From: Emticicia sp037153985
GTDB taxonomy: Bacteria; Bacteroidota; Bacteroidia; Cytophagales; Spirosomataceae
Assembly: GCF_037153985.1 (NCBI RefSeq)
Contig: NZ_JBBAYI010000014.1
Coordinates: 1 to 64,000, forward strand
Length of the DNA stretch: 64,000 nucleotides
Reading direction: 5' to 3'
The stretch's first letter is position 1; every line of letters begins with the position of its first letter. The notes beneath the pieces are model-generated. The model saw nothing but the letters and a program-made list of their open reading frames with translations, did not search any database and had not been told where the DNA came from. The translations under genes and the position numbers were made by a program. Positions 14,720 to 24,309 of this stretch are shown here, piece after piece.

Positions 14720-15112
14720 ATGAATACTGGAGAAAAAATTCGTCAATTGCGTCTGCAAAAAGGCTATTCGCAAGAAAACATGGCCGATATGCTTGGTATC
14801 TCAACCACTGCCTATGGTGATATTGAGCGGAACAAAACCGAACTTACGCTTACACGTGCTACCGAAATAGCCAATGTATTGGAAGCAAATATGCTTGATT
14901 TGCTCGGAATAGCATTGCCTCCGCAGGATTTTACGCTTGAAAAACTTCAGCTTGAAAATGAAAAACTTAAAGCCGACGTTGAAAAATGGCAACTGGCAGC
15001 CCATTACTGGCGTGAAAAATTTGACCAGCAACGTTTGTTGGGCGAAATACTCCGGCTTAATCCACAAACACAGCCTCAACCGCAGGAAGACAGAAAAAAA
15101 ATAGGCTTCTGA
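14720..15112 (+). CDS. XRE-family helix-turn-helix regulator with coiled coil
   Basis: The 130-residue protein opens with a Cro/CI-type HTH at about 4-60 (KIRQLRLQKGYSQENMADMLGIS, recognition helix TTAYGDIERN). A Leu/Glu/Lys-rich coiled coil follows at about 72-100 that could dimerise, then a Gln/Pro-rich tail. There is no ligand-binding domain. Genes of this shape are common in Cytophagales, and their targets are mostly unknown. A GGAGG site precedes the start. The next gene, a LytS-type kinase, begins about 90 bases downstream on the same strand, so co-transcription is possible. Confidence 0.8.
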   Translation: MNTGEKIRQLRLQKGYSQENMADMLGISTTAYGDIERNKTELTLTRATEIANVLEANMLDLLGIALPPQDFTLEKLQLENEKLKADVEKWQLAAHYWREKFDQQRLLGEILRLNPQTQPQPQEDRKKIGF

Positions 15113-15200
15113 ATTCGTCACATTTTCGGGCAGTTTCGTAACATTCTCCAATCAGGCATCGGATACAACCATAGCTTTGTCGAAAAATCACGCAAAAGCT

Positions 15201-16805
15201 ATGTATTCATTTCAAAAGTTCAGACGCTACGAATTCTGGTTTATTACGCTGTCGGTAGCCATTTATATCACAAGAAGATTATTTCAGATAGCTACTGAGT
15301 TCGATACGGATGTCGAACTAGCCGAAAATGCCATAAAATATGCTCCGGCCGATGTTACACGTGTAAGCATTCATACACTCTGGAAAGGGCTAGCTTCTTA
15401 CAATCATGAATTAAACACCATATTTCCTATTATTGGCGGGGGTATACTTCTATTAATGGCTTGGTATACTTTCCATTATATGGCCATACCCAGATGGAAA
15501 GCCAAAGGCAAAGAACAGCAACTTTTTATTTTGTATCTGTTTCTGACTGTGCTGTTTGCCTTTAGCGGCGTTTTTATTTACGAGTATTTTAAACTCTACT
15601 GGCGTTTTAAACATGATAGCCATGACCAGATTATTGGCTTTAAGGTTTATTCGCTCTTTCGTAAATCACATCTGCTAAGTAATACCATGTCTGTCCTCAC
15701 CTTTTTAGGGCTGTACGAAGTAGTTACACAGGGTTATTACTACATTAAAGGTAAATTATACGAAGAAACCGAAAAAAACTATCAGTATCTTGATTACGTT
15801 CTGGTAACTTTTATAGCTATATCAATACTTATTTTTGCTTTACTTGGAGAGTTACCTGTCAGTTTATGGAATGGCTCGTTAAGAGATATTGTATTGATTG
15901 TTCTTTCTGTTGGTACTGTTTATATCGGTCAGAAGGTTTTTACAGAACGTGTAATGCCTTATATGTCCGACTTCCGTTCTAAGGATTTCTCGGTAGGTAT
16001 TACTATTTTTCTGGCTGTTTGTGGTATTGGAGGTTTTGGTTTTTATGTTGTAAGAATGATTTTCTGGGCTTCGTATGCCCGCCTCCGTCTCGACTTCCGT
16101 ATAGAAGAATTCCTTTTAATTTTTATGCTTCTGGCTTTTGCTTCGGCTATTGTAGGTTTTTTAAAGAACACCTTCTTCAAGGAAAAAACACAGCTACGCA
16201 AACTCTTTAACCAGAAAACCGCCGAGTTATCGATGCTCAGGTCACAGATAAACCCCCATTTTCTGTTCAATGCACTTAATACACTTTATGCGGTGTCGCT
16301 GAAAGAAAATGCAGAAAAAACGGCCGATGGTATTCAGAAACTAGGCGACATGATGCGCTTTATGCTTAACGAAAACAATCAGGACCGTATTCCTTTAAGT
16401 AAAGAGATTGAATACTTACAGAATTATATTGAAATACAACAGATGCGCATTGCGGAGTCGGACAACATAGAAATAAAAGTAAACATACAACCCACCGACC
16501 GACAAATATTTATTGCCCCTATGCTACTGAATCCATTCATCGAAAATGCTTTTAAGCATGGTATTAGTTTCAGGCATCCTTCATGGATATATATTACCCT
16601 GACTTCCGACGATACCCGCTTGTATTTCAAAGTTCATAACTCTTTTTACAGCAAGTCAGAAACAGACCCCGAAAAAGATAACAATGGTATCGGTCTTGAA
16701 AACGTCAAAAAAAGGCTAGACCTGATTTATAAAAATCGATATACGCTCGATATTCAACAAAGTGAACAAGATTTCTTTGTCTCGCTTACGGTTACTTATT
16801 GGTAA
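15201..16805 (+). CDS. LytS-type sensor histidine kinase
   Basis: The 534-residue membrane kinase has an N-terminal part of about 330 residues with roughly eight hydrophobic helices and no extracellular sensor domain. The His_kinase domain follows, with the phosphoacceptor in LRSQINPHFLFNALNTLYA and then a HATPase (NPFIENAFKHG as the N box, NNGIGLENVKKRL as the G box). This is the algR/lytS class, which pairs with LytTR response regulators. The matching regulator is encoded two genes downstream. I chose the ATG at MYSFQKF over a TTG eight codons upstream. Signal unknown. Confidence 0.85.
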   Translation: MYSFQKFRRYEFWFITLSVAIYITRRLFQIATEFDTDVELAENAIKYAPADVTRVSIHTLWKGLASYNHELNTIFPIIGGGILLLMAWYTFHYMAIPRWKAKGKEQQLFILYLFLTVLFAFSGVFIYEYFKLYWRFKHDSHDQIIGFKVYSLFRKSHLLSNTMSVLTFLGLYEVVTQGYYYIKGKLYEETEKNYQYLDYVLVTFIAISILIFALLGELPVSLWNGSLRDIVLIVLSVGTVYIGQKVFTERVMPYMSDFRSKDFSVGITIFLAVCGIGGFGFYVVRMIFWASYARLRLDFRIEEFLLIFMLLAFASAIVGFLKNTFFKEKTQLRKLFNQKTAELSMLRSQINPHFLFNALNTLYAVSLKENAEKTADGIQKLGDMMRFMLNENNQDRIPLSKEIEYLQNYIEIQQMRIAESDNIEIKVNIQPTDRQIFIAPMLLNPFIENAFKHGISFRHPSWIYITLTSDDTRLYFKVHNSFYSKSETDPEKDNNGIGLENVKKRLDLIYKNRYTLDIQQSEQDFFVSLTVTYW

Positions 16806-16826
16806 AACATCTCTTAATATACAATT

Positions 16827-18371
16827 ATGAAAAAGCTATTTATTATAACAATTATCATTGCTGGTGCTATTAGCCAATTAATAGCACAGAATACACCTTC
16901 CCAAAAACTTGACTCAATGTATACAGCAATCAGTAAAAACGGTGATTTTAATGGAGGAATATTGGTTGCCGAAAAAGGAAAAATTATTTATCAGAACGGC
17001 TTAGGTTATGCCAATTTTGCTACGCAAATACCGAACACCAATCATTCAAGGTTTAATTTGGCTTCAATTTCAAAAACATTTACCTCAGTAGCGGTGCTAC
17101 AACTGAAAGAGAAGAGAAAACTCAAACTAGACGACACGTTCATAAAATATTTTCCTGAGTTTCCGTTTCCGGCCATTACTATCAGGCATTTGCTCTCGCA
17201 TACGTCTGGCTTACCTGATTTGGAACTATACGAGGCCATTGTAAAGGCTAGCCCTGACAGCGTTATCGGTAATGCGGCCATTATTTCTATCCTTAAAAAC
17301 TGGAATCAGCCTTTATATTTCCAACCCGGCGAAAAATGGAAATACACCAATACTAATTATGCCCTGCTGGCATTATTGGTTGAAAAACTGAGCAAAATGC
17401 CATTTGCTACATACCTGAAAAAATACATTTTCGAGCCAGCCAATATGCCTGATACGTATCTGCGTATGTCAAGGCCAGAGAAAGACCCTGATGCAGTAGT
17501 GAATCATAGAATGGTTACGTGGTATGATTCTCAGTTTAAAAGCGTCGATTCTATTCGGGTTGGAGGTATCAGGTATTGCAACTACAACTGTGGTGGCACA
17601 TACGGAGACAGTAACATCATGACTACCACCGCAGATATGTTTAACTATGACCAAGCACTTTATAATGGCAAATTATTATCTCAGAACAGTCTGGACGAAG
17701 CCTTTACCCCTACCCGCCTTAACAATGGCAGTATTTATTATGACCCATTTGGCCCTGAGATGTCTCAATTAGGCAGAAGTTCTTATGGCTTAGGGTGGGA
17801 AATTTACGAAGATGCCGAACTAGGCAAGGCCGTTAGTCATGGTGGGCATTTATTTGGTCTGGCAACCTGTTTTTATCGAAATCTAAGCAAAAACCAAACG
17901 GTAATTATCTACGAAAACATAGAGTTGGAAGGCCACGCCTTCTATTACAAAATACGTGCGGCTTTAGAAATTCTGAATGGCAAAACACCAAAAAAAATAC
18001 ATTATAAAAAATCATTAGCCCGTACGTACGGAGCTACCCTGATGCAAAAAGGCATTGACAAGGCCGTTACGACCTTTAATATCCTGAAAACAGACACTAC
18101 TCACTATTATGTTTCTGAACACGAAATGAACTGGCTTGGATACGACCTGCTTTTCGGTGCCAATCAAAAACAATACTCGCTGGAAACCTTCAAAATAAAC
18201 ACACTTCTGTTTCCGAACAGTTTTAATGTATATGATAGCTATGCCGAAACATTATATGCGAATGGCAAACGTGAAGAAGCTATTCTGATGTACCAGAAAT
18301 CGATTGCCATGAATCCCGACAACGAGGGTGGTAAAGCTATGCTCTCAAAAATTCTAGCAGAAAAACAATAA
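16827..18371 (+). CDS. Serine hydrolase of the beta-lactamase/class C family
   Basis: The 514-residue exported protein has a signal peptide (to about residue 20, ending IAQ). It belongs to the PF00144 family, with SISK as the SxxK nucleophile motif, YTN as the second motif and HGG as the third. After the catalytic domain (to about 390) the C-terminal 120 residues resemble tetratricopeptide-like helices (NGKREEAILMYQKSIAMNPDN). Such proteins are esterases or D-amino-acid peptidases more often than true beta-lactamases. It lies 21 bases after the kinase and before a terminator, so it is co-expressed with the kinase. Confidence 0.83.
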   Translation: MKKLFIITIIIAGAISQLIAQNTPSQKLDSMYTAISKNGDFNGGILVAEKGKIIYQNGLGYANFATQIPNTNHSRFNLASISKTFTSVAVLQLKEKRKLKLDDTFIKYFPEFPFPAITIRHLLSHTSGLPDLELYEAIVKASPDSVIGNAAIISILKNWNQPLYFQPGEKWKYTNTNYALLALLVEKLSKMPFATYLKKYIFEPANMPDTYLRMSRPEKDPDAVVNHRMVTWYDSQFKSVDSIRVGGIRYCNYNCGGTYGDSNIMTTTADMFNYDQALYNGKLLSQNSLDEAFTPTRLNNGSIYYDPFGPEMSQLGRSSYGLGWEIYEDAELGKAVSHGGHLFGLATCFYRNLSKNQTVIIYENIELEGHAFYYKIRAALEILNGKTPKKIHYKKSLARTYGATLMQKGIDKAVTTFNILKTDTTHYYVSEHEMNWLGYDLLFGANQKQYSLETFKINTLLFPNSFNVYDSYAETLYANGKREEAILMYQKSIAMNPDNEGGKAMLSKILAEKQ

Positions 18372-18474
18372 AGCCATACTATTATGAAAAAGCTATATAA
18401 CAAATTTTTTACTTACATTCAGTAAAAAAACGAAAATGAGTTAAATCAGTGTTAAAACGAAGTCGTCAAAAGCC

Positions 18475-18515
18475 AAGTGTAACTACACTCAAACGAAAGA
18501 GTAGTTACACTTTTA
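18475..18515 (+). terminator. Terminator after the serine hydrolase
   Basis: A long stem, AAGTGTAACTAC paired with GTAGTTACACTT-type sequence plus an inner ACTC/GAGT, closes on an AAACGAAA loop and is followed by TTTT. It separates the kinase-hydrolase unit from the response regulator gene. Confidence 0.7.
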
Positions 18516-18539
18516 TCATGACCAACATGTATTAATTGA

Positions 18540-18547
18540 TACTTTTG
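18540..18547 (+). promoter_or_regulatory. Candidate -7 element of the LytTR regulator gene
   Basis: TACTTTTG matches TAnnTTTG and lies between the terminator and the next start codon. No TTG is seen at the usual distance. Confidence 0.4.
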
Positions 18548-18614
18548 TATTTTTATTGATGAACTAAAAATTAATAGAATTTCAGACAAAAGCCTTTGCA
18601 TCAACCATAAACCC

Positions 18615-19310
18615 ATGAGTAACCTAAGTGCCATTGCCATAGATGATGAGCCACGTGCTTTAGAAGTAATACAAATGCACGCCGCGAAAGTACCCTTTCT
18701 GGAACTGAAAGCAACCTTTACAGATGCTTTTGAGGCAATACCTTATTTGCAGAAAAATAAGATAGACCTGCTTTTTCTGGACATAAAAATGCCCGATATC
18801 TCAGGCATTGAGTTCATCAATATTTTACAAAAAGTACCTATGGTGGTGTTTACAACGGCATATTCGGAGTACGCCGTAAAAGGTTTTGAACTCGATGCCG
18901 TTGATTACCTGCTTAAACCTTTTTCGCTGGCACGTTTCACTAAAGCCTGTAACAAGGTTTTGGAACTAAGCCAGATAAACAAAGAAAACACTCCTGATTT
19001 TATATTTCTGAAAACAGGTTATGAAGAAGAAAAAGTATTTTTTGATGATATTCTCTACATTGAAGCCGAAGGCAATTATATGTCGTTTGTATTAAAAAAC
19101 AAGAAATTGTTAACCCGCCAGAATATCAGCGAAACGCTCAATATTTTGCCGCCTCAGCAGTTTGTTCGCATTCATAGGTCTTATATTGTGGCAGTAAGTA
19201 AAATACAGAAAATGACACGGCAATCGGTCTGGATAAATAATTATGAAATCTCTGTCGGAGCCTCTTATGAAGACAAACTACTTGAAATCCGTGAGAAACT
19301 CAGGGTTTAA
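18615..19310 (+). CDS. LytTR-family response regulator
   Basis: The 231-residue protein has a receiver domain (phosphoacceptor Asp in LLFLDIKMPD, switch residues in FTTAYSEYAV, KP in LLKPF). A C-terminal LytTR DNA-binding domain follows (YIEAEGNYMSF, FVRIHRSYIV). It is the natural partner of the LytS-type kinase at 15201-16805, though a serine hydrolase and a terminator separate them. Confidence 0.92.
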   Translation: MSNLSAIAIDDEPRALEVIQMHAAKVPFLELKATFTDAFEAIPYLQKNKIDLLFLDIKMPDISGIEFINILQKVPMVVFTTAYSEYAVKGFELDAVDYLLKPFSLARFTKACNKVLELSQINKENTPDFIFLKTGYEEEKVFFDDILYIEAEGNYMSFVLKNKKLLTRQNISETLNILPPQQFVRIHRSYIVAVSKIQKMTRQSVWINNYEISVGASYEDKLLEIREKLRV

Positions 19311-19384
19311 AACCAATTGATTTCACAAGCAAAAAAATATTTTAATTTTGCAAGTAAGCAGTACTCACCACAAAAGCTAAAAAA

Positions 19385-19780
19385 ATGCAGCAAATCAACA
19401 ATACAGGTTTTGCCCTGATACGTATCATTACAGGTTTATTAATGGGTTATCATGGGTTAGAAATATTTGAAAGTGCCAAAATGCAGGAATATGCCTCATG
19501 GGATTCCATCAAAGATATGCCCTTCCCTTTGCTACTGGCTTATCTTGGCAAAGGTAGCGAACTCGTCGGAGGCCTCTTACTGGCATTTGGTTGGCAAACA
19601 CGCATAGCAGGTGTCCTGATTGGTGTCACTATGTTTTTTATTTGTTTTAAAATAGGTAGCGGAAAATTCTGGTATGAAGACCAACACCCATTTTTGTTTG
19701 CCTTACTCGGAATGATTTATTTTTTTGCGGGGCCGGGCAAATGGAGCATTGATGGCATTAAACGCCAGAAAACTTTTTAA
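19385..19780 (+). CDS. DoxX family membrane protein
   Basis: A 131-residue protein of four hydrophobic helices with the DoxX-family layout: LIRIITGLLMGYHGLE in the first helix, LGKGSELVGGLLLAFG in the second, then two further helices. The family includes subunits of quinone oxidases and small membrane proteins linked to redox or thiol stress; the role of this branch is unknown. The 3' end overlaps the convergent rnpA gene by 23 bases. Confidence 0.85.
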   Translation: MQQINNTGFALIRIITGLLMGYHGLEIFESAKMQEYASWDSIKDMPFPLLLAYLGKGSELVGGLLLAFGWQTRIAGVLIGVTMFFICFKIGSGKFWYEDQHPFLFALLGMIYFFAGPGKWSIDGIKRQKTF

Positions 19781-20114
19781 GGCAGTTTTTCATGCCTTTT
19801 TCAATAACGGCATAATCTTCTATTATTTTGCCTACATAAATAAAAGCAACCTCGTACGATTGTGTGAGTAAGTTTTTGTTTAACCGATAGGCTTCTTTCA
19901 TGCGCCTGCGAATCAGGTTTCTATCTACCGCATGTTTAAATTGTTTTTTAGGAACCGAAAAAAGCACCTGTGCCACTGGCCCGTCTGAATTTTTAAAAAC
20001 TGCCCTTACTGGATAAGCAAAAGCACCTCCGTTGGCAGAATTTTTTCTGTCAAAAAGGCTATTTATGGCCTTCAAACTACAAAGTCTTTCGTTTTTTCCG
20101 AAAGTTTTTTTCAT
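19758..20114 (-). CDS. rnpA: Ribonuclease P protein component
   Basis: The 118-residue basic protein binds RNase P RNA and helps it remove 5' leaders from pre-tRNA. The RNR motif is present as AVDRNLIRRRMKEAYR. An N-terminal KNERLCSLKAINSLFDRK matches the family. It lies downstream of rpmH in the common rpmH-rnpA order, although a terminator hairpin sits between them. It overlaps the end of the DoxX gene. Confidence 0.94.
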   Translation of the reverse strand: MKKTFGKNERLCSLKAINSLFDRKNSANGGAFAYPVRAVFKNSDGPVAQVLFSVPKKQFKHAVDRNLIRRRMKEAYRLNKNLLTQSYEVAFIYVGKIIEDYAVIEKGMKNCLKKFSGV

Positions 20115-20146
20115 AGCCTATGGGTGTTTCAGGTACTAAAGCTAAT

Positions 20147-20169
20147 AAAAAAGCCACCTTGAGGTGGCT
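20147..20169 (-). terminator. Terminator or attenuator between rpmH and rnpA
   Basis: AGCCACC-TTG-AGGTGGCT hairpin followed by TTTTTT on the minus strand. It lies 66 bases after rpmH and 33 bases before rnpA, so it may limit rnpA expression relative to rpmH. Confidence 0.65.
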
Positions 20170-20235
20170 ATAATATCTTGATTATGTCGCATTTACAAAC
20201 CGTAAATTTTGAACTATCAAACTGTTAAAACGAGA

Positions 20236-20391
20236 TTATTTGTGTTTTTTCTCGTCAGAAACAGTTAATTTCCATCTGCCACGTGCACGACGTGCAGCCA
20301 ATACGCGTCTGCCATTAGCAGTTTCCATACGCTCACGGAATCCGTGTTTGTTACGACGCTTTCTGTTTGATGGTTGGAATGTACGTTTCAT
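20236..20391 (-). CDS. rpmH: 50S ribosomal protein L34
   Basis: A 51-codon gene. The product starts MKRTFQPSNRKRRNKHGF and continues RERMETANGRRVLAARRARGR, the highly conserved L34 signature, with a C-terminal extension WKLTVSDEKKHK common in Bacteroidota. It is followed by rnpA and preceded by a full promoter. Confidence 0.97.
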   Translation of the reverse strand: MKRTFQPSNRKRRNKHGFRERMETANGRRVLAARRARGRWKLTVSDEKKHK

Positions 20392-20450
20392 TATATTTAT
20401 TTATTTTTGTTCTTTTAATACAAATAGCCCGTGCCTCTTGTAAGGGACTG

Positions 20451-20480
20451 CAAAAGTACAAATTAATTTTTACATAGCAA
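20451..20480 (-). promoter_or_regulatory. Promoter of rpmH
   Basis: TTG, 19 bases, TACTTTTG on the minus strand, a full match to the Bacteroidota consensus. The leader would be about 55 bases. Confidence 0.7.
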
Positions 20481-20503
20481 AAAGAGCAGCAAAAAATTGT
20501 TTC

Positions 20504-21925
20504 ATGCACTACAAAATTTATTCTAAAAACCGAAGTTCACATTTTATTGACATAGAATGTACCGTTACAAACTTGCTAGCCGACAACGTTGAGCTACAAT
20601 TACCCTCATGGCGCCCCGGACGATACGAATTACAACATTTCGCCAAGAATATTCAGTATTTCGAGGTATTTAATCAACACGGGCAAAAACTACCCGCTAC
20701 CAAAATAACCAAAGACCGGTGGCTGGTGCAACTTAACGGAGCCACAAGCCTGACAGCCCGCTATAATTATTATGCTCAGGTTATTAATGCAGGCAGCAGC
20801 TATGTTGATGACCATATTTTATACGTAAACCCCGTTAACCTGTGTATTTATGCCGAAGGTAGGCTCAACGAAAAATGCAGTATTGATTTATACTTAAACC
20901 CTAATGAGCAGGTTGCCGGAGCAACAGCTAGTGTTTCCAGAAAAGACAAATCGTTACATCAATTGCATTTTGATGATTTTTACCATTTGGCCGATACTCC
21001 TTTTATAGTAAGTGCTTCGCTTAAACATGATTATTATAAAATCGGGAAAGTAAAGTTCCATTTGTGGTTTGAAGGGAATCTGGTGCCTGATTTTAAACGT
21101 ATTAAAGCCGACTTTAAAAAATTTACGCAAGCACAGATTGAAGTTTTTGGAGATTTTCCAGAAAAAGAATATCATTTTATTACATGGATACTACCTATAC
21201 CTTATTATCATGGCGTAGAACATCGAAGCTCAACCATGCAGGTATTAGGGCCTGACAGCCAGAATTTTGAAGAATTATACATTGATTTGCTTGGTCTGGC
21301 TTCGCACGAACTTTTTCATACTTGGAATATCTGTAAAATCCGACCTGTTGAACTACTACCTTATGACTACACGCGTGAAAATTATTTTCCGACCTGCTTT
21401 GTAGCCGAAGGCGTAACCACTTATTACGGTGACCTGATGCTGAGCCGCTCGAAAGTATTTAATAAAAACCAGTATTTCACAGAACTTGAAGCGCGCTTTA
21501 AACGCCATTTCGACCATGCCGACCACGCCTCTCAGTCGTTGGTTGAGTCTTCGTGGGATTTGTGGCTCGATGGCTACACCGCTAGCATACCTGACAGAAA
21601 AGTATCGGTTTATCACAAAGGAGCCATAGCGGCACAAATACTTGACCTCCATATTCAGCAGGTTTCGCGCAATGAGCGTTCGCTTGATAATGTCATGAAA
21701 CTCATGTGGGAGCGTTTCGGAAAGCCATTCAAAGGCTATTCCATTCAGGATTATCAGTCAATTTGTGAGGAAGTAGCCGGAGAAAAGCTCGACTGGTACT
21801 TTGATTTGTGTATCTATGGCAATAGCTCTTTGCTAAACCTGCTCAACCAGTATTTACAAATACTAAAGTTGAAAGTAATACCAAACGAAGATGGCATTTT
21901 TAGTTTAGCTAACTTAACAAAATAG
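20504..21925 (+). CDS. M61 family metallopeptidase, short form
   Basis: The 473-residue protein matches the glycyl-aminopeptidase-like M61 family. It has the N-terminal beta domain (LQLPSWRPGRYELQHFAKNI), the zinc-binding HELFHTW helix, and the downstream VAEGVTTYYGDL motif with the third ligand Glu. Family members are usually about 580-620 residues with a C-terminal PDZ domain; here the protein stops soon after the peptidase domain and has no PDZ. It has no signal peptide, so it is probably cytoplasmic. Confidence 0.87.
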   Translation: MHYKIYSKNRSSHFIDIECTVTNLLADNVELQLPSWRPGRYELQHFAKNIQYFEVFNQHGQKLPATKITKDRWLVQLNGATSLTARYNYYAQVINAGSSYVDDHILYVNPVNLCIYAEGRLNEKCSIDLYLNPNEQVAGATASVSRKDKSLHQLHFDDFYHLADTPFIVSASLKHDYYKIGKVKFHLWFEGNLVPDFKRIKADFKKFTQAQIEVFGDFPEKEYHFITWILPIPYYHGVEHRSSTMQVLGPDSQNFEELYIDLLGLASHELFHTWNICKIRPVELLPYDYTRENYFPTCFVAEGVTTYYGDLMLSRSKVFNKNQYFTELEARFKRHFDHADHASQSLVESSWDLWLDGYTASIPDRKVSVYHKGAIAAQILDLHIQQVSRNERSLDNVMKLMWERFGKPFKGYSIQDYQSICEEVAGEKLDWYFDLCIYGNSSLLNLLNQYLQILKLKVIPNEDGIFSLANLTK

Positions 21926-21988
21926 TCTTATTGTTTGATAAATAGAAAGGCATTTGTATAATTTGCACAACAAACTAAAACCTGTTGT

Positions 21989-23638
21989 ATGAATTTTTCT
22001 TTCAGAACTTTTTCGATTAGCGCATTTATTTGTTTTTCTGCCGCTTCCTTACCCTTGCTGGCACAAAAGCAACAAGCCGACCTAATTGTGCATAATGCGC
22101 TTATATATACCGTAAATAACCAGTTTAGCACTGCAGAAGCATTTGCCGTAAAAAACGGAAAGTTTATTGGCATAGGTACTTCAAAAGATATATTGGCAAA
22201 GTATAATGCCAAACAAAAAATTGATGCAGGCAAAAAGCCGGTATACCCTGGCTTTTATGACCCTCATAGCCATTTTCTGGGGCTTGGGCAAATGCTGAGC
22301 CAATGCGATTTGGTCGAGACAAAATCTTATGAAGAAATTATTGAAAGATTAACAAAATTTGCCGCAGAGCATCCTGAAAATCCGTGGATTATTGGTCGAG
22401 GCTGGGACCAGAACGACTGGGATGTAAAAGTGTTTCCAACCAAAGAACTGCTTGACAAGGCTTTTCCGAATAAGCCTGTTTTCCTGACACGTATCGACGG
22501 ACACGCTGCTTTAATCAATTCAAAAGCTATTCAGTTAGCTAAAATATCGCCCGCCAGCAAAGTAAACGGTGGCGAGGTAGAAGTAATAGACGGGCAACTG
22601 ACAGGGATTCTGGTCGATAACGCCATGGGCCTGATAAAAAGAGTAATTCCGGTACCCTCTCTTAAAGAAAAACAGAATATGCTGCTGGCAGCCCAGAAAG
22701 AAGCCTTTAAATATGGCCTTACAACCGTTTCTGACGCCGGCTTGAATCAGGATGACATTGAACTGATAGATAAAATGCAGAAAGCCGGAACACTCAAAAT
22801 CCGTGATTATGTAATGGTGTCGCTAGGTATCAGAAATCTGGAATATTTTATCAAGAAAGGAATTTATAAAACAGACCGGCTTAATGTTCGCTCATTTAAA
22901 CTCTATGCCGATGGCGCATTAGGCTCAAGAGGTGCCTGTTTACTACAACCATATAGCGACGAACCTACCAAAACAGGTTTTTTATTATTAAGCCCTGCCG
23001 AATTGGAAAGAAGCCTGACAGCCATTTATCAGTCTGATTTTCAGGCAAATACTCATTGTATTGGCGACTCTGCCAATCGCCTGATTCTTAATCTTTATGG
23101 CAAGTTACTCAAGGGCAAAAACAACCGACGCTGGCGCATAGAGCATTGTCAGGTGGTAGCACATGAAGATGTGCCGAAATTCGGCAAATACTCAGTTATT
23201 CCCTCTATTCAGGCTACCCATGCTACTTCAGATATGTATTGGGCAGGCGACCGCCTCGGTAAAGAACGTGTAAAAACAGCCTACGCATTTCAGGATTTAT
23301 TAAAACAGAATGGTATAATTGCTAACGGAAGCGACTTTCCGGTTGAGTACGTAAACCCATTGTTTGGGTTTCATTCGGCCGTAGCAAGGCAAGACGCACG
23401 CAATTTCCCTGAAGGTGGATTTCAGATGGAGAATGCCTTGAGCCGTGAACAAGCCCTGAAAGCCATGACTATCTGGAGCGCCTACGCTAATTTTGAAGAA
23501 AAAGAAAGAGGCAGCATTGAAACCGGAAAAATGGCTGATTTTGTAATACTTGAAGCTGATATTATGAAAGAAGCGAAAGAAAAACTCCGTAATGTGAAAG
23601 TCTCGCACACCTTTGTTGCCGGAGAAAAAGTATATTAA
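21989..23638 (+). CDS. Exported amidohydrolase (YtcJ-like)
   Basis: The 549-residue metal-dependent hydrolase has a signal peptide (cleavage near LLAQ, residue 25). A YtcJ-type amidohydrolase fold follows: DPHSHF supplies the first two metal His, and YADGALGSRGA, NTHCIGD, WRIEHCQ and NGSDFPVE are family landmarks. Members hydrolyse amides or formimides such as N-substituted formamides; the substrate here is unknown. It follows the M61 gene by 63 bases. Confidence 0.87.
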   Translation: MNFSFRTFSISAFICFSAASLPLLAQKQQADLIVHNALIYTVNNQFSTAEAFAVKNGKFIGIGTSKDILAKYNAKQKIDAGKKPVYPGFYDPHSHFLGLGQMLSQCDLVETKSYEEIIERLTKFAAEHPENPWIIGRGWDQNDWDVKVFPTKELLDKAFPNKPVFLTRIDGHAALINSKAIQLAKISPASKVNGGEVEVIDGQLTGILVDNAMGLIKRVIPVPSLKEKQNMLLAAQKEAFKYGLTTVSDAGLNQDDIELIDKMQKAGTLKIRDYVMVSLGIRNLEYFIKKGIYKTDRLNVRSFKLYADGALGSRGACLLQPYSDEPTKTGFLLLSPAELERSLTAIYQSDFQANTHCIGDSANRLILNLYGKLLKGKNNRRWRIEHCQVVAHEDVPKFGKYSVIPSIQATHATSDMYWAGDRLGKERVKTAYAFQDLLKQNGIIANGSDFPVEYVNPLFGFHSAVARQDARNFPEGGFQMENALSREQALKAMTIWSAYANFEEKERGSIETGKMADFVILEADIMKEAKEKLRNVKVSHTFVAGEKVY

Positions 23639-23716
23639 ATATCAATTAAAATAGTGTTTTACGCAAAATCGCGTAAAAGTATCTTTTAAATTTACACAAT
23701 TATATAAGATAGAACT

Positions 23717-24223
23717 ATGGTTAAAGTGTTATTTGTTTGCTTAGGCAATATTTGCCGTTCACCTATTGCAGAAGGCGTATTTAAGGATTTGATACAAAAG
23801 AACGGCTTGGAAGATAAAATATCGTGTGATTCTGCCGGAACTGCCGGATGGCACGAAGGACAATTACCCGACCGCCGCGCCATTAAAATTGCTCTTGACC
23901 ACGGCATTGCTCTGGCCCATAAAGGCCGCGAAATTACTGCCGCCGACCTCGATACATTTGACCACATTGTGGTAATGGACGAAAGCAATTTTAAAGACGT
24001 GTACGAATTGTATTACAAAACCAAACATAGCAATCCGGCTGCCGAAAAACTTTTTTTACTACGCGATTACGACCCCAACGTAAGAGGGATAAAAGAAGTA
24101 CCAGACCCCTATTATGGTTCTGAACTGGATTTTGAAGAGGTATTTCATATTGTACAGCGAAGCAACGAGGCACTTCTGAACAGCCTTATTGAAAAACATG
24201 GCTGGCAACATCAAGCCCAGTAG
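23717..24223 (+). CDS. Low-molecular-weight protein tyrosine phosphatase
   Basis: The 168-residue protein begins with the P-loop CLGNICRSPIAEG (C-x5-R-S), where the Cys is the nucleophile, and has the general acid in VPDPYYG. Size and order are standard for the LMW-PTP family. Substrates in bacteria include tyrosine kinases of polysaccharide export, but no such genes are near, so the target is open. Confidence 0.92.
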   Translation: MVKVLFVCLGNICRSPIAEGVFKDLIQKNGLEDKISCDSAGTAGWHEGQLPDRRAIKIALDHGIALAHKGREITAADLDTFDHIVVMDESNFKDVYELYYKTKHSNPAAEKLFLLRDYDPNVRGIKEVPDPYYGSELDFEEVFHIVQRSNEALLNSLIEKHGWQHQAQ

Positions 24224-24309
24224 GTTTTATGAAGTAAAGCAGCTATTTTAAGGTCTAGATAATACAGACAACGGCACATAAAGTGCAATAATAGCTTTTT
24301 TGCAGCATC

